In this document: positions 1 to 9,775 of the stretch, piece after piece
Numbering within the stretch: the stretch's first letter is position 1
Layout of the letters: the number at the start of each line of letters is the position of its first letter
DNA from: Verrucomicrobiales bacterium
GTDB lineage: Bacteria > Verrucomicrobiota > Verrucomicrobiia > Limisphaerales > J093
Length of the DNA: 64,000 bases
Assembly: GCA_015075445.1 (NCBI GenBank)
Contig: JABTUJ010000002.1
Coordinates: forward strand, 310,001-374,000
Direction: 5' to 3'
Translations under genes and position numbers: made by a program
Notes under the pieces: model-generated
The model's input: the letters and a program-made list of their open reading frames with translations, nothing else
Database searches by the model: none
What the model was told of the DNA's origin: nothing

Positions 1-1944
1 GTTCGTGGCGTGGGTGTCGAGGAACTCGTGTGTCCCGCCGGTGCTGGTGCGAGCGAGCCGTTTGGTCCACGACACCAGATCGGTCGAGGCCTCGAGCACG
101 TAGCGGGCGTTGGCTTCCGGTTCGGCGATCACGACCTGACAACCTTCCGCCGAGGGCGTCACCTTGGTGAACCGCGGTGGCGCACCGCCGTACTCCTGAT
201 GCTCGGTGATGGTCAAGACCTGGCCCGCCGCCACATTGGTCAACTCCTGGACGATCCCCGAGGGCCATTCGATGCGGACGACGTCGGCCTGGGTGGCATC
301 GCCCAGGCCGAAGTGGGCGAGGAGCTCGACCTGATGGCTCTGGGACACGATCTGACGCAACTGCCACACCGTTTTGTCTCCGATGTTAGCCTTCACACGC
401 ACCTTCGCGCCGTTGCCGTCCTGGTTCGAGGACGCCCCGTGCAGCCTGATCTTCAGCCACCGATTGGGGTTGCCGATAGCGGGCTGGTTGTTGCGATAAA
501 GGTACTTCCGGCCGTTGATCTCATTCACCACGACGAGGTCCAGAAACCCGTCGTTGTCGTAGTCGCCCCACGCCGCACCGTAGCCGCGGCATTCGTGGAC
601 CGGGCTACCCGTAAACACCTCGTTGAAGGTGCCGTCCCCCTGATTGTGGAACAGCCGGCTGGCGGCTTGCTGGTGGGCGATGAACAGGTCCAGGTGTCCA
701 TCGTTATCGTAGTCACCCCAGGCGCCAACTTTGGGTTGGGCGGAACCCGCCCGCTGCGGGCCGTTCGGGTCTCCGTCCAGAATCCCATGTCCATCGTTCC
801 GATACAGGAGGTCTGAGCGGCCCCAGCCGGTCGCGAGGACGTCCAGATCCCCGTCGTTGTCGTAGTCAGCCCAGCTCGGGGCGACGGACATGTCCTGGAT
901 TTCGACCAAGGGACCGGTGGTGACGGGCACGAAGTTGCCGCCTCCCTCATTCTCGAACTGCAAGTCGTGCTGGCTCGAGTAACCACTGGTCGCGCACAGG
1001 AGATCCGGATCTCCGTCCCCGTCGGAATCAGCCCATGCCCAATGTTCTGGCCAGGTCCGCGACACCGCCAAGGCGCTGGCAAGGTCCACTTCGAACCGGC
1101 CCCCGCCAACCCCATGCAATACCGTGTTCGTTCCCCACTGCCCCGTCGCGTAGTTGCCCCAGAAGCCGACGATCAGATCCAGCCAGCCGTCCATGTCGTA
1201 GTCGCTGCAGGCCGCCGAGGAACCATGAACAGGGATCCCGTTGACCGTCCAAGCCCGATCAGCCGCCAGATGGGTGAATGTTCCGCCGCCGTCATTGACG
1301 AGATAGCAGGCCGGCTGTCGTTCAAGCTGGGCGAGGAACGCATCGAGGTCACCGTCGTTGTCGTAGTCGCCCCACGCCAGATTTGCTCCAAGATAGGAGG
1401 CTCCGGCCAACGAGTGGGTGAGGTCAGCGGTGAGTGTGCCACCCCTGTCGTTCTCATAAACCAACAGCCGCTTCCCGCCATCGGTATTCCACCCCCCGGC
1501 GATCACCAACTCAAGCCAACCATCGCCGTCGAAATCCACCCAGTAGGGGCACCACATGTCGCCTTCGAGCTTCTCCAGACCGCCCCCGGTAACGACGACA
1601 AACTTGGAGTCCACGTCGAGCTCCGCCGTCTCGCTGAGGGCCGACCCGTTGTCGTCCGAGACCACCGCCCAGTACGGACCCGCGGCGGCCTCGGTGACGT
1701 TGCTCATGAGCAAGGTGTTCTTGGCCGCCGAGGGGTTGGCCGCGGGGTCCAGGGCAGCGTCCTTGAACCACCACTGGAAGGTCACGGCTCCGCCCGAACT
1801 GACTGGCACGACCCGGAACTGAACGGTGGCGTTGAGGCTCACGGATTGACCGATGGGTTGGGTGGTGATCCATGGTTGGCCCCGGGCGTCGGCCGCGGCG
1901 ACCACCAAGGTCACCAGCACGAGGGAGAGGTTCGGGGTTTTCAT
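1..1944 (-). CDS. Secreted FG-GAP/VCBS repeat protein with ASPIC/UnbV domain (3' end beyond window)
   Basis: The minus frame is open from the ATG at 1944 to the window edge (648 codons, no stop), so the C-terminus is missing. The N-terminus is a signal peptide (MKTPNLSLVLVTLVVAAA). An Ig-like segment of about 100 residues follows, then repeated FG-GAP/VCBS units with the signatures WGDYDNDGDLD and WADYDNDGDLD. Near the left edge is an ASPIC/UnbV-type module (WLKIRLHG ... NGAKVRV ... VVRIEWPSG). Such proteins are exported beta-propellers, often calcium binding, with adhesive or carbohydrate-related roles; the exact substrate is unknown. The gene is divergent from the sigma-factor gene at 2077. 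The long plus-strand open frames across this stretch are shadows of it. Confidence 0.85.
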   Translation of the reverse strand, partial: MKTPNLSLVLVTLVVAAADARGQPWITTQPIGQSVSLNATVQFRVVPVSSGGAVTFQWWFKDAALDPAANPSAAKNTLLMSNVTEAAAGPYWAVVSDDNGSALSETAELDVDSKFVVVTGGGLEKLEGDMWCPYWVDFDGDGWLELVIAGGWNTDGGKRLLVYENDRGGTLTADLTHSLAGASYLGANLAWGDYDNDGDLDAFLAQLERQPACYLVNDGGGTFTHLAADRAWTVNGIPVHGSSAACSDYDMDGWLDLIVGFWGNYATGQWGTNTVLHGVGGGRFEVDLASALAVSRTWPEHWAWADSDGDGDPDLLCATSGYSSQHDLQFENEGGGNFVPVTTGPLVEIQDMSVAPSWADYDNDGDLDVLATGWGRSDLLYRNDGHGILDGDPNGPQRAGSAQPKVGAWGDYDNDGHLDLFIAHQQAASRLFHNQGDGTFNEVFTGSPVHECRGYGAAWGDYDNDGFLDLVVVNEINGRKYLYRNNQPAIGNPNRWLKIRLHGASSNQDGNGAKVRVKANIGDKTVWQLRQIVSQSHQVELLAHFGLGDATQADVVRIEWPSGIVQELTNVAAGQVLTITEHQEYGGAPPRFTKVTPSAEGCQVVIAEPEANARYVLEASTDLVSWTKRLARTSTGGTHEFLDTHATN

Positions 1945-1977
1945 AGTCCAATCCCTACACGGAGCCCGCGGCCCGAC

Positions 1978-2009
1978 CTTTTCAAGGAAAGCGAAGTTTC
2001 TTTGAAAAG
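1978..2009. promoter_or_regulatory. Inverted repeat between divergent genes
   Basis: CTTTTCAAGGAAA and TTTCTTTGAAAAG flank a 6-nt centre (GCGAAG). The arms are 13 nt with one mismatch that becomes a G-U pair in RNA. It is AT-rich in a GC-rich setting. It lies 34 bp before the minus-strand VCBS gene and 67 bp before the plus-strand sigma-factor gene, so it could be an operator or a leader hairpin. No T-tract follows, so it is not an obvious terminator. Confidence 0.5.
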
Positions 2010-2076
2010 ACCTGGCCGCTCGTTACGTGTATTCCTTGGTTGGCGCCTCCGCGACGCGCCGGCCGGATGAACCGTC

Positions 2077-2748
2077 ATGGTCCCCGACGCCTCCGATCCC
2101 AACGATGCGCTGACCACCCGGTATAGCCTCCTGAGCCGGCTCCAGGACTGGGGCGACCAGGCCAGTTGGCAGGACTTCTTCGAGGCCTACTGGCGCCTGA
2201 TCTACGACGTGGCGCGCAAGGCCGGGCTCACGGACGTCGAGGCCCAGGAGGTCGTCCAGGAGACCGTGATCGGGGTGGCCAAGCACATCGGTGGCTTCGA
2301 ACGCGACCGCCGCCGGGGATCGTTCAAGGCCTGGCTGCTGCACCAAACCCGCTGGCGCATCCTCGATCAGTTCCGCAAACGACCGCCCCACCCGAGCCAC
2401 CGGCCACGCGGTCTCGACGACACCACCTCGACCGCAACCGTTGACCGGTTGCCGGACGTGGGGGCGGATCCGCTCGAGGCTGTGTGGGACGCCGAATGGC
2501 ACCGGCACCTGCTGGCCGGAGCCATCGAAGCCGTCAAATGCCAGGTGCCCCCCCGCCAGTTCCAGATGTTCGACTTCGCCGTACTACAGGGGTTGCCGGC
2601 CAAGCGGGTCAGCGAATTGCTGCAGGTGAGTGTGATGCAGGTGCATCTTGCCAAGCATCGGATCGGTCGGCGGTTGCGCACGGAGATTCGGCGCCGCGAG
2701 CGTGAGCTCCGGGAACCGCGCGTCACCCCCAGTCGTGCGCCCGGTTGA
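2077..2748 (+). CDS. ECF-type RNA polymerase sigma factor
   Basis: The 223-residue protein has the two ECF domains. Sigma-70 region 2 is at about residues 20-95 (GLTDVEAQEVVQETVIGVAKHI, then SFKAWLLHQTRWRILDQFRKR). Region 4, a helix-turn-helix, is at about 150-205 (KRVSELLQVSVMQVHLAKHRIGRRL). It should direct core RNA polymerase to its own promoter class. No anti-sigma gene is next to it. It is divergent from the VCBS gene, with a 13-bp inverted repeat between them, and convergent with the DUF5107 gene. ATG 2077 is the first start of the frame. The C-terminal tail is basic and variable. Confidence 0.85.
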   Translation: MVPDASDPNDALTTRYSLLSRLQDWGDQASWQDFFEAYWRLIYDVARKAGLTDVEAQEVVQETVIGVAKHIGGFERDRRRGSFKAWLLHQTRWRILDQFRKRPPHPSHRPRGLDDTTSTATVDRLPDVGADPLEAVWDAEWHRHLLAGAIEAVKCQVPPRQFQMFDFAVLQGLPAKRVSELLQVSVMQVHLAKHRIGRRLRTEIRRRERELREPRVTPSRAPG

Positions 2749-2934
2749 TGTCTGCGATGATCTGGTGCCGGCGCACGCCTGGCTTCATCCGCGGGTTCAG
2801 GTCGGGTGCGATGCGCCCAACGTGCCGCCAAAGCGTCGTCCTCGGGGTGTGGCGCAAACGCACGTCGCGCCTCCGCCTTTGTCAGCGGCTTCAGTACGGA
2901 GGCCGGAGCCAATTGCTGGCGTAACTGGGGAGCG

Positions 2935-5928
2935 CTACTGGAGCGCCTCGCGGGCCGCTTGCCGCATGGCTTCCTTGGTCGTATCGCCCGAGGCCGGTTC
3001 GTCGGCTGCCAGGCGCCAGGCAACGCGGGCTTCGTCCTTCCTCCCAAGGGCGGCCAGCGCCTTGCCGCGGCGGTAGTGAATGTGAGCCTCGCGCGCGTTC
3101 TCGAGTTTGCCGGTGGCCAGGTTCTCGGGATATTCAAGGGCGCGGTTGAATTCGGCCAGCGCCTCGGCGGCACGACCCGCTGCGAGATGGGCATCACCCA
3201 GCGCGAGGTGGGCTTCCTCGAACAGATCGTGCGCTTCGCGGGCACCCTCCCAAATGGTGATGCGGACCGAGTCCAACAAGCGCGCGGTGGCGGCGTAGTC
3301 GCCCAGACGCGAATAGGCCCGCGCCAGCAGCGCCACGAAGTCGGAGCGGCCTTTCCCTTCCTCAAAGGCGGCTTGGAGACGGTCGCGAGCGAGCACGATC
3401 AGGGCGCGTTTCTCGTCGCCGGAAGCCTGGTCGGCGAACTCGAACAGGATCCGGGCGAGGTCGCGCGCGACGATGCAGTCTGCCGGGTCCGCCTGATTGG
3501 CCTTCTCGAGCCATGAACGGGCGGTGCGCCGGTCGTTGTCCAGGGTCTTGGCTGCCATGCCAAGGGCGCGGTAGGCGATGACGGGTTCGGAACCGAGTTC
3601 GGCCGCCTTCTGCCACAGCTCGCGGGCTTCGGTGTGTCGGCCGAGATGGAAGAGGAGATGGCCGAGGTAGAGGGCGAGCTTGCCGTTGCGCGGGTGGGAG
3701 GCCCAGGCGTTCCGGAGCGGCTCGAGGGCCTCGAGGTGGTGCGGGAACACCCCCGCCGCGGGCGTGTCGGCGATGTAGCGTTCAAGTTGCGCCAGGACCG
3801 TGGAGTCCGTGCCGTGACGTTTGAAGCCCTGGGCGGCCCAGAGCGCCGCGAGCGGGTCGTGGTGGCCGGACTTCACGTAGAACGTCTCCAGCAGCCGGGC
3901 CAGCGTTTCGTCCTGGCCCAGCCCGGCGTATTCGGCCGCCAGGTCGAGCAGCGCGACGGGCTGGGCGTCGAGCACCTGCCGGAGCGTGGGCGCCTCGGCC
4001 TCGCTTCCCGCCAGCCACAGGAGGCTGAGCGCGAACGCGTCCAGGGGATTCACCGTCAGGTTCTGGCGGGCGAGACGGACGGCGCGGGTGGTGTTGCCAA
4101 GTTGCCAATGGGCGAAGGCCAGGCGATTGCGGCAAACGGGATCCGATTGCCACGGGCCGGTGGCGGCGAGCGTCTCAACAACTTGCGGGTAGTGGCCCGT
4201 CTGGCAGTACAGCTTCGCCGCGAGCGCGCGACCGGCCACGGCGGTGGCGGGGTCCAGCGCGGCCGCCCACGCGGCATCGAGGGCGGCGGTGCGGTCGCCG
4301 GAACGTTCGGCCGCAACGGCCAGGGCGTGGTGGGCGAGCCCCGACAGCGGGTCGGCGCGGGTGGCGGTGGTGGCGTCCGACACTGCGGCGGGTGGATCGG
4401 CGTCGAGATTCAAGAAGGCGAGCCCGATCCGGGCGCCGGCGGACTTGGGATCCTTCTCGAGGGCCTGGCGAAAATGGTTCCCGGCCTCGGTGAACCGCGC
4501 AAAGAGGAAGTCCATCCACCCGGCTTGCACCAGCTCGGACGCCGTCTGTGGAGGCTGCGTTTTGGGGGGCGGCTGACGGTCCGGAAGGTCCAGGGGGAGC
4601 ATGAACCGCGCGAGCGTTCCCGTGGCGGACTCGAGCGTGACTGTGAACCGATCCTCGCGGAGGAGCGCGGCGGGGACCTCGAGGTTCAAGGTCGTCGGTT
4701 GGCGCGGCGACACATCACAGCGCGCGACGATGGCTGTCCGCGGGCCGGTCTCGCCGAGCTTCACGGTGACTCCGGACCAGGAGCCCGAGCCGAGCAAGCG
4801 CAGTTCGAGGCGGCTGCCGGAGCGGCGCGATTCGATGGCGACGTCCTTGTTTGCGAACGTGAAGCCGCCAAGGCCGTGGATCGGGTACCACCACTCCTGC
4901 CACTCGACGGCTTCACAGGGGTCGAGCCGTCCGACCTCGCCCTGGGTGAGCAGCGGGCCGGTCTGGACTTCGTTATAGGGGCCGTCGTTGTCAGTGAGGT
5001 CGGCCTGGTGCATGGTGCCGTAGCCGCCCCAGCCCCAGGTCCAGGCCTTCTTGCCCGGAAGTTGATGGTGGTTGCCGTAGGCGACGATGCCGCGGTCGAG
5101 ATCGTTGTTGTAGGACCCGAAGAAATCCTGGTCGCAATACCAGGCGAAGATTGAGGAGGCATCCTGGTAGTCGGTGCCGTAGCTGAGGTCTTTGCCCTCG
5201 TGGATGGGCCAGCGGAAGAACTGCTCGGCGCCGTGGTCGGTTCCCAGCGTCATGGGATAGATGAAGCGGAAGCCGGGGGTGTTGGGGACGGCGGTGCAAT
5301 TCCAGAAATAGTAGGGGCGGATGGTCGGGGTGGGGTTGTAGATGCGGATGCGTTCCTCGAGGAACGAACGCCCGGGGCGGAGGGTGACGAGCACGGTCCA
5401 TTGCGTTCCGTAGATGCGTTCGGTCTCGCCGATGGCGACGGAAAGCGAACCGTCGCGGGCGCGGGGCAGCACGAGGACCGGCACGGGCTGCATGCATCCA
5501 ACGGTGTGGCCTTGGGGGCCGGTGTTCCATTCGACACCGCCCGACGTCCAGGCGCCGGCCTGGCCGATGAGGGCGGGTTTGATGACGTTGTTCACATAGA
5601 ACATGGGCTGGCCGGTGATCTTGTCGATCACCTCGTGGATCTTGCCGCCCAGTTCGGGGAGGAAGGTGACGCGCAGGTATTCGTTCTCCAGGACGACGGT
5701 TCGGTAGGTGCGATCGGCTTTCTCCCGGCTCAGGAAGTCGAGCATCGGGTAGGGATAGATGTTCACGCGGTCGGTGCCGCGGAAGTACGGGTGTTTGACG
5801 GCGGCCCAGGGATAGGTGGGGAGGGTGATCTGGCCGTGGGAGGCGTGGACCGTGTCCTGGGCCAGGGTGGAGGGGATGGCGGCGAGTGCCAGCCACCCGG
5901 CAGCGAGGAAGGCAGGGGACGTTTTCAT
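2935..5928 (-). CDS. Secreted DUF5107 domain protein with tetratricopeptide repeats
   Basis: The protein has 997 residues. A signal peptide (MKTSPAFLAAGWLALAAIPSTLAQ) is followed by a DUF5107 region of roughly 400 residues (PYPMLDFLSREKADRTYRT; LPELGGKIHEVIDKITGQ; GGVEWNTGPQGH). DUF5107 resembles aldose-epimerase or sugar-binding beta-sandwich folds. The second half is a long TPR superhelix rich in A-L-A helices ending EALQ. By family this is an exported protein linked to carbohydrate handling, but no reaction can be assigned. It stands alone, convergent with the sigma-factor gene. The start ATG is immediately followed by the signal peptide. Confidence 0.85.
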   Translation of the reverse strand: MKTSPAFLAAGWLALAAIPSTLAQDTVHASHGQITLPTYPWAAVKHPYFRGTDRVNIYPYPMLDFLSREKADRTYRTVVLENEYLRVTFLPELGGKIHEVIDKITGQPMFYVNNVIKPALIGQAGAWTSGGVEWNTGPQGHTVGCMQPVPVLVLPRARDGSLSVAIGETERIYGTQWTVLVTLRPGRSFLEERIRIYNPTPTIRPYYFWNCTAVPNTPGFRFIYPMTLGTDHGAEQFFRWPIHEGKDLSYGTDYQDASSIFAWYCDQDFFGSYNNDLDRGIVAYGNHHQLPGKKAWTWGWGGYGTMHQADLTDNDGPYNEVQTGPLLTQGEVGRLDPCEAVEWQEWWYPIHGLGGFTFANKDVAIESRRSGSRLELRLLGSGSWSGVTVKLGETGPRTAIVARCDVSPRQPTTLNLEVPAALLREDRFTVTLESATGTLARFMLPLDLPDRQPPPKTQPPQTASELVQAGWMDFLFARFTEAGNHFRQALEKDPKSAGARIGLAFLNLDADPPAAVSDATTATRADPLSGLAHHALAVAAERSGDRTAALDAAWAAALDPATAVAGRALAAKLYCQTGHYPQVVETLAATGPWQSDPVCRNRLAFAHWQLGNTTRAVRLARQNLTVNPLDAFALSLLWLAGSEAEAPTLRQVLDAQPVALLDLAAEYAGLGQDETLARLLETFYVKSGHHDPLAALWAAQGFKRHGTDSTVLAQLERYIADTPAAGVFPHHLEALEPLRNAWASHPRNGKLALYLGHLLFHLGRHTEARELWQKAAELGSEPVIAYRALGMAAKTLDNDRRTARSWLEKANQADPADCIVARDLARILFEFADQASGDEKRALIVLARDRLQAAFEEGKGRSDFVALLARAYSRLGDYAATARLLDSVRITIWEGAREAHDLFEEAHLALGDAHLAAGRAAEALAEFNRALEYPENLATGKLENAREAHIHYRRGKALAALGRKDEARVAWRLAADEPASGDTTKEAMRQAAREALQ

Positions 5929-6964
5929 GGGTGGATCGCGACGGGCCGGAGTCTGCGCCGCGGCGGCGGCCAGGGCCAGCGGAAAGGAGGGTCAGGGGTC
6001 GGGGCAACGCAAGCCGGCCTGTGTACTCGGACCTCGGTTCCCACCACCGCCACCGTCCGTGGCCCTGCCGCCCGGTCGCGACGATTCAGGTCGGAATGTG
6101 TCTGCAAAGTGTGGGAAGGAGTCGACTCCAAGCCCCTTTCGAGGCTTGTCGAACGTGGGTTTCGCCCTTTGTTTTCAAGGCTGGTACCCCCGTCCCGAAT
6201 TGAACGGGAATCCACGGTTTAGGAAACCCAGGGAACCGTTTCGGAACCGTGCCCAAAAAGTGCGGAATAGCCGCGTAAACATTGGGGAAAACGTCGTTCT
6301 TCCCAAATGGACCGATTGGCACGAAAACGCATCGTCCCGGCGTTTTCGTGTTGGAATTTGTCGGAATACGCCGGCCTCGGGTCTCGGCATCCCTGTTCTG
6401 GATGCGAGTGATTCATGGACCATCGAACCCAAGCGGCGGCCATTCGCATGGGGGGAACACGATAACCACGGGATCTCGGCGCCTCGCTCCCTGAGATGTC
6501 CGGCTTTGTTACCCGACCCCATCGGACAGCCGGACGGGAGCCTTGGCGGACCGGAGCAGCTTCGCGATGTAGCCGAAAGTCGGCGTGCCGACGCAGTCTC
6601 GCACGATCCGCTTTCGCAGCGCTTCGTCTGCGGTTGGCTCGCGACCGGACTGACATGGAAGCCAGCCAACACCGCAAGGGGACCCCTGGACTGGGGAAGC
6701 GCAACCTTCTCGGGCGAGATGATTTACCGAACAACTCGGCGGTGGGAGGTGGTCGGACGGGGGCGGGCCTCTCGCCGTCGCGGCGGGCGCGGTGACCGCC
6801 CCCGAGCGGTTGACCGCCGTCGCGATACTCTATCGGGAGGCTGGTGTTTTTGGATTGTGCGACGCGGCCTCAAAGGCAGAATGGGCTCTGGCCCAGTATG
6901 AACCGAGGTATTCTACCACGCACCGCGTACTCGCCTCAGGGTGGTTAACCCCTCCGCATTCGGC
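5929..6964. other. 1-kb non-coding gap with tRNA fragment
   Basis: This stretch separates the DUF5107 gene from hsdM. It contains the tRNA-Arg fragment at 6182-6228. Several open frames cross it on both strands, but none has a recognisable domain or ribosome binding site. No integrase is visible. The segment from about 6230 to 6960 is probably the left flank of the inserted defence island. Confidence 0.5.
6182..6228 (-). other. 3' fragment of tRNA-Arg(CCU), candidate attachment site
   Basis: Read on the minus strand, this is the 3' part of a tRNA: anticodon loop TTCCTAA (anticodon CCT), 3' anticodon strand ACCGT, a T-arm CCCG-TTCAATT-CGGG, the acceptor 3' strand and ACCA. On the 5' side the sequence no longer pairs: the 5' anticodon strand is TGGGT, and no D-arm or 5' acceptor strand exists. 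A tRNA cut at the anticodon arm is the usual trace of tyrosine-integrase insertion. The type I restriction island lies just to the right. Confidence 0.65.
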
Positions 6965-8530
6965 ATGGCTCGCGTCAAGTCCACCCGCTCGACTCCCGCC
7001 TCCGGCGCGCACCTTGGCTTCGAGGCCAAGCTTTGGCTCGCCGCGGACAAGCTCCGCAACAACATGGATGCGGCGGAGTACAAGCACGTCGTCCTCGGCC
7101 TGATCTTTCTCAAGTACATCTCCGACACCTTCGAGGAACACCGGGCGAAGCTCGTGGCGGGCCGGGGGGATTACGCGGGCGCCAACCCCGAGGACAAGGA
7201 CGAGTACCGCGCGGAGAACGTGTTCTGGGTGCCGAAGGAAGCCCGCTGGTCGCACCTCCAGGCCAGCGCCAAACAGCCCGCCATCGGCAAGTTTGTGGAC
7301 GACGCCATGGTCGCCATCGAGCGCGACAACCCGCGTCTCAAGGGCGTCCTGCCCAAGGACTACGCCCGCCCCGTCCTCGACAAGCATCGGCTCGGTGAGC
7401 TGATCGACCTCATCGGCACCATCGGCCTCGGCGCCAAGGAGAACCGCGCCAAGGACATCCTGGGTCGGGTGTACGAGTATTTCCTGGCCCAGTTCGCCAG
7501 CGCCGAGGGCAAGAAGGGCGGTCAGTTCTACACCCCGACGTGCATCGTCCGGCTGCTGGTGGAGATGCTCGCCCCATACAAGGGCCGCGTGTACGACCCT
7601 TGCTGCGGATCGGGCGGCATGTTCGTGCAGTCCGAGAAGTTCGTCGAAGCCCACGGCGGCAGGCTGGGTGACATCTCCATCTACGGTCAGGAAAGCAACG
7701 CCACCACGCGGCGCCTGGCCCTGATGAACCTCGCCATCCGCGGGATCGAAGCGGACTTCGGCCCCGAGCACGCCGACACCTTCCGCCGCGATCTCCACCC
7801 CGACCTGCGCGCCGACTACGTCCTCGCCAACCCGCCGTTCAACGACTCGGACTGGTACCGCAAGGACGACGACGTGCGCTGTCAGTTCGGCGTCCCGCCC
7901 AAGGGCAACGCCAACTTCGCGTGGGTGCAGCATTTTATCCATCACCTCGCGCCCCAGGGCATGGCGGGATTCGTCCTGGCCAACGGCAGCATGTCCTCGA
8001 ACCAGTCCGGCGAAGGCGACATCCGCCGCGCCCTCATCGAAGCCGACCTGGTGGACTGCATGGTGGCTCTCCCCGGCCAACTCTTTTACAGCACGCAGAT
8101 TCCCGTCTGCCTGTGGTTCCTGGCTAAGGACAAGCACGAGGGGAAACGCCGGGACCGTCGGCGGCAGACCTTGTTCATTGACGCGCGAAAGCTGGGCACC
8201 TTGATTGACCGCGTCCACCGGGAACTGACCGACGCCGACCTCGTCCGGATCGTGGGCACCTACCACGCGTGGCGCGGGGACCAGGGGGCAGGCAAGTACA
8301 AGGACACCGCCGGCTTCTGCAAATCCGCTACTGCTGCCGAAATCGCGGCGCACGGGCACGTCTTGACGCCCGGGCGGTACGTCGGCGCCGAGGAGGTCGA
8401 GGATGACGGCGAGCCGTTCGAAGAGCAGATGCCGCGGCTTGTGGCCGAGCTGCACGCTCAGTTCGCGGAGTCGGCGAGGCTCGAAAAGGCCATCAAGGCG
8501 AACCTGAAGGGGTTGGGGTATGCCCAGTGA
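6965..8530 (+). CDS. hsdM: Type I restriction-modification system, DNA methyltransferase subunit HsdM
   Basis: The 521-residue protein is an N6-adenine methyltransferase. An HsdM N-terminal helical domain spans about 15-150 ([20 protein letters not shown]). The SAM-binding motif I is [10 protein letters not shown] at 211-220, and the catalytic motif IV is NPPF at 289-292. It modifies the target together with HsdS and forms the restriction complex with HsdR. I chose ATG 6965 ([10 protein letters not shown]); a GTG at 6941 would add eight unconserved residues. The 3' end overlaps hsdS by 11 bp, so the two are likely translationally coupled. Confidence 0.95.
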   Translation: MARVKSTRSTPASGAHLGFEAKLWLAADKLRNNMDAAEYKHVVLGLIFLKYISDTFEEHRAKLVAGRGDYAGANPEDKDEYRAENVFWVPKEARWSHLQASAKQPAIGKFVDDAMVAIERDNPRLKGVLPKDYARPVLDKHRLGELIDLIGTIGLGAKENRAKDILGRVYEYFLAQFASAEGKKGGQFYTPTCIVRLLVEMLAPYKGRVYDPCCGSGGMFVQSEKFVEAHGGRLGDISIYGQESNATTRRLALMNLAIRGIEADFGPEHADTFRRDLHPDLRADYVLANPPFNDSDWYRKDDDVRCQFGVPPKGNANFAWVQHFIHHLAPQGMAGFVLANGSMSSNQSGEGDIRRALIEADLVDCMVALPGQLFYSTQIPVCLWFLAKDKHEGKRRDRRRQTLFIDARKLGTLIDRVHRELTDADLVRIVGTYHAWRGDQGAGKYKDTAGFCKSATAAEIAAHGHVLTPGRYVGAEEVEDDGEPFEEQMPRLVAELHAQFAESARLEKAIKANLKGLGYAQ

Positions 8531-9761
8531 CCGTGTTGAACTCCCGCTCGGGTATGTCTGCGACGTCAAACAAGGTCGCTACCTCGGTCCGGGCGACATG
8601 TCCGAAATCAAGACTGAGCAAACGCCCATTCCAGTGATTGGTGCGAATGGGGTTCTCGGCTACACCGGCCACGTTTCGTACCGCGAGCCGGTGACTCTCG
8701 TCACTTGCCGAGGGCAACTGCGGAATGCTGCAACGCACAACAGGCCCAGTGTGGATTAGCAACAATGCTGTGCTTGTCCGCCGAAGAAGCCGCATAATAG
8801 CCGCTACATTCACTACGTGCTCCAAGCGACAGATTTTCGCGATGTCATCACTGGGTCTGCGCAGCCTCAAATAACGACGGGGCATTTGAACACGAAGGTG
8901 GTGACCATCACACGCGACGCGGAGGAGCAGCAAGCCATAGCGCACATCCTCAGCACGCTCGACGAAAAGATCCAGGTGAACCGGCGGATGAACGCGACGC
9001 TGGAGGCGATGGCGGGCGTTCTTCAGAGCTGGTTCGTGGATTTCGACCCCGTCCGCGCCAAACTCGACGGCCGCAAATCCGTGGGCATGGACGCCGCCAC
9101 CGCCGTTCTCTTCCCCGAGCACTTGGAAGACTCCCCGCTCGGTCACATTCCCAAAGGATGGACGGCAGGGAAGCTCGGTGACATCGGCACAAACTCACGG
9201 CGCGGCGTCCAGCCCGGCGACATCGCACCGAACACGCCCTACATCGCCTTGGAACACATGCCTCGCCGCTGCATCGCGCTTGGCGATTGGGGCGAATCCG
9301 CCGACATAGCGAGCGGCAAGTCCGCTTTCAAGAAAGGCGAAATCCTCTTCGGCAAGCTGCGGCCCTATTTCCACAAAGTGGGCGTCGCCCCGTTCGATGG
9401 CGTCTGCTCAACCGACATCCTCGTCCTCGCGCCGAAAAGCCCCGAGTGGTTCGGCTTCCTCCTCGGTCACGCAAGCAGCGACGAACTGATTCAATTCACC
9501 GACCTCGCCTCCACCGGAACCAAGATGCCGCGCACGAATTGGAGCGACATCAGCTCCTTCAAAGTCGTACTGCCGCCGAAGCTCATCGCTGCCGCGTTCA
9601 CGCGCATCATTCAGCCGATGTTCGACCGCATCCACGCCAACCTCCACCAATCCCGCACCCTCGCCGCCTTGCGCGACACGCTGCTGCCGAAGCTGCTGAG
9701 CGGGGAGTTGAACGTCGGCAACGATTCGCGCGTCCGTGTCGAGATGGCCAGACAACCCTGA
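8520..9761 (+). pseudogene. hsdS: Type I restriction-modification specificity subunit HsdS, disrupted by two frameshifts
   Basis: HsdS recognises the DNA target through two TRDs separated by helical regions. The frame from ATG 8520 ([19 protein letters not shown]) runs to a stop at 8757-8759. The protein continues out of frame as GPVWISNNAVLV, and near 8781 it returns to the first frame as PKKPHNSRYIHYVLQATDF. It then runs to 9761, with the central helix (EEQQAIAHILSTLDEKIQVN) and a second TRD ending LLPKLLSGELNV. The two shifts, near 8712 and 8779, compensate. This is either a recently inactivated gene or two sequence errors. Without HsdS neither methylation nor restriction would occur. Confidence 0.8.
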
Positions 9762-9775
9762 AGGATTTCACGACC

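Noticed and set aside
967..2070. Long plus-strand frame of 367 codons opposite the VCBS gene
   Set aside because: It is antisense to a better gene with signal peptide and VCBS repeats, and its product is Arg/Pro/Val-rich without a domain.
6431..6460. ATGGGGGGAACACGATAACCAC resembling the palindrome
   Set aside because: The right arm is absent and there is no second block downstream.
6219..6734. Minus-strand frames in the gap before hsdM, thought of as an integrase remnant
   Set aside because: No catalytic Arg-His-Tyr pattern and no similarity I can see. Left as unexplained sequence.
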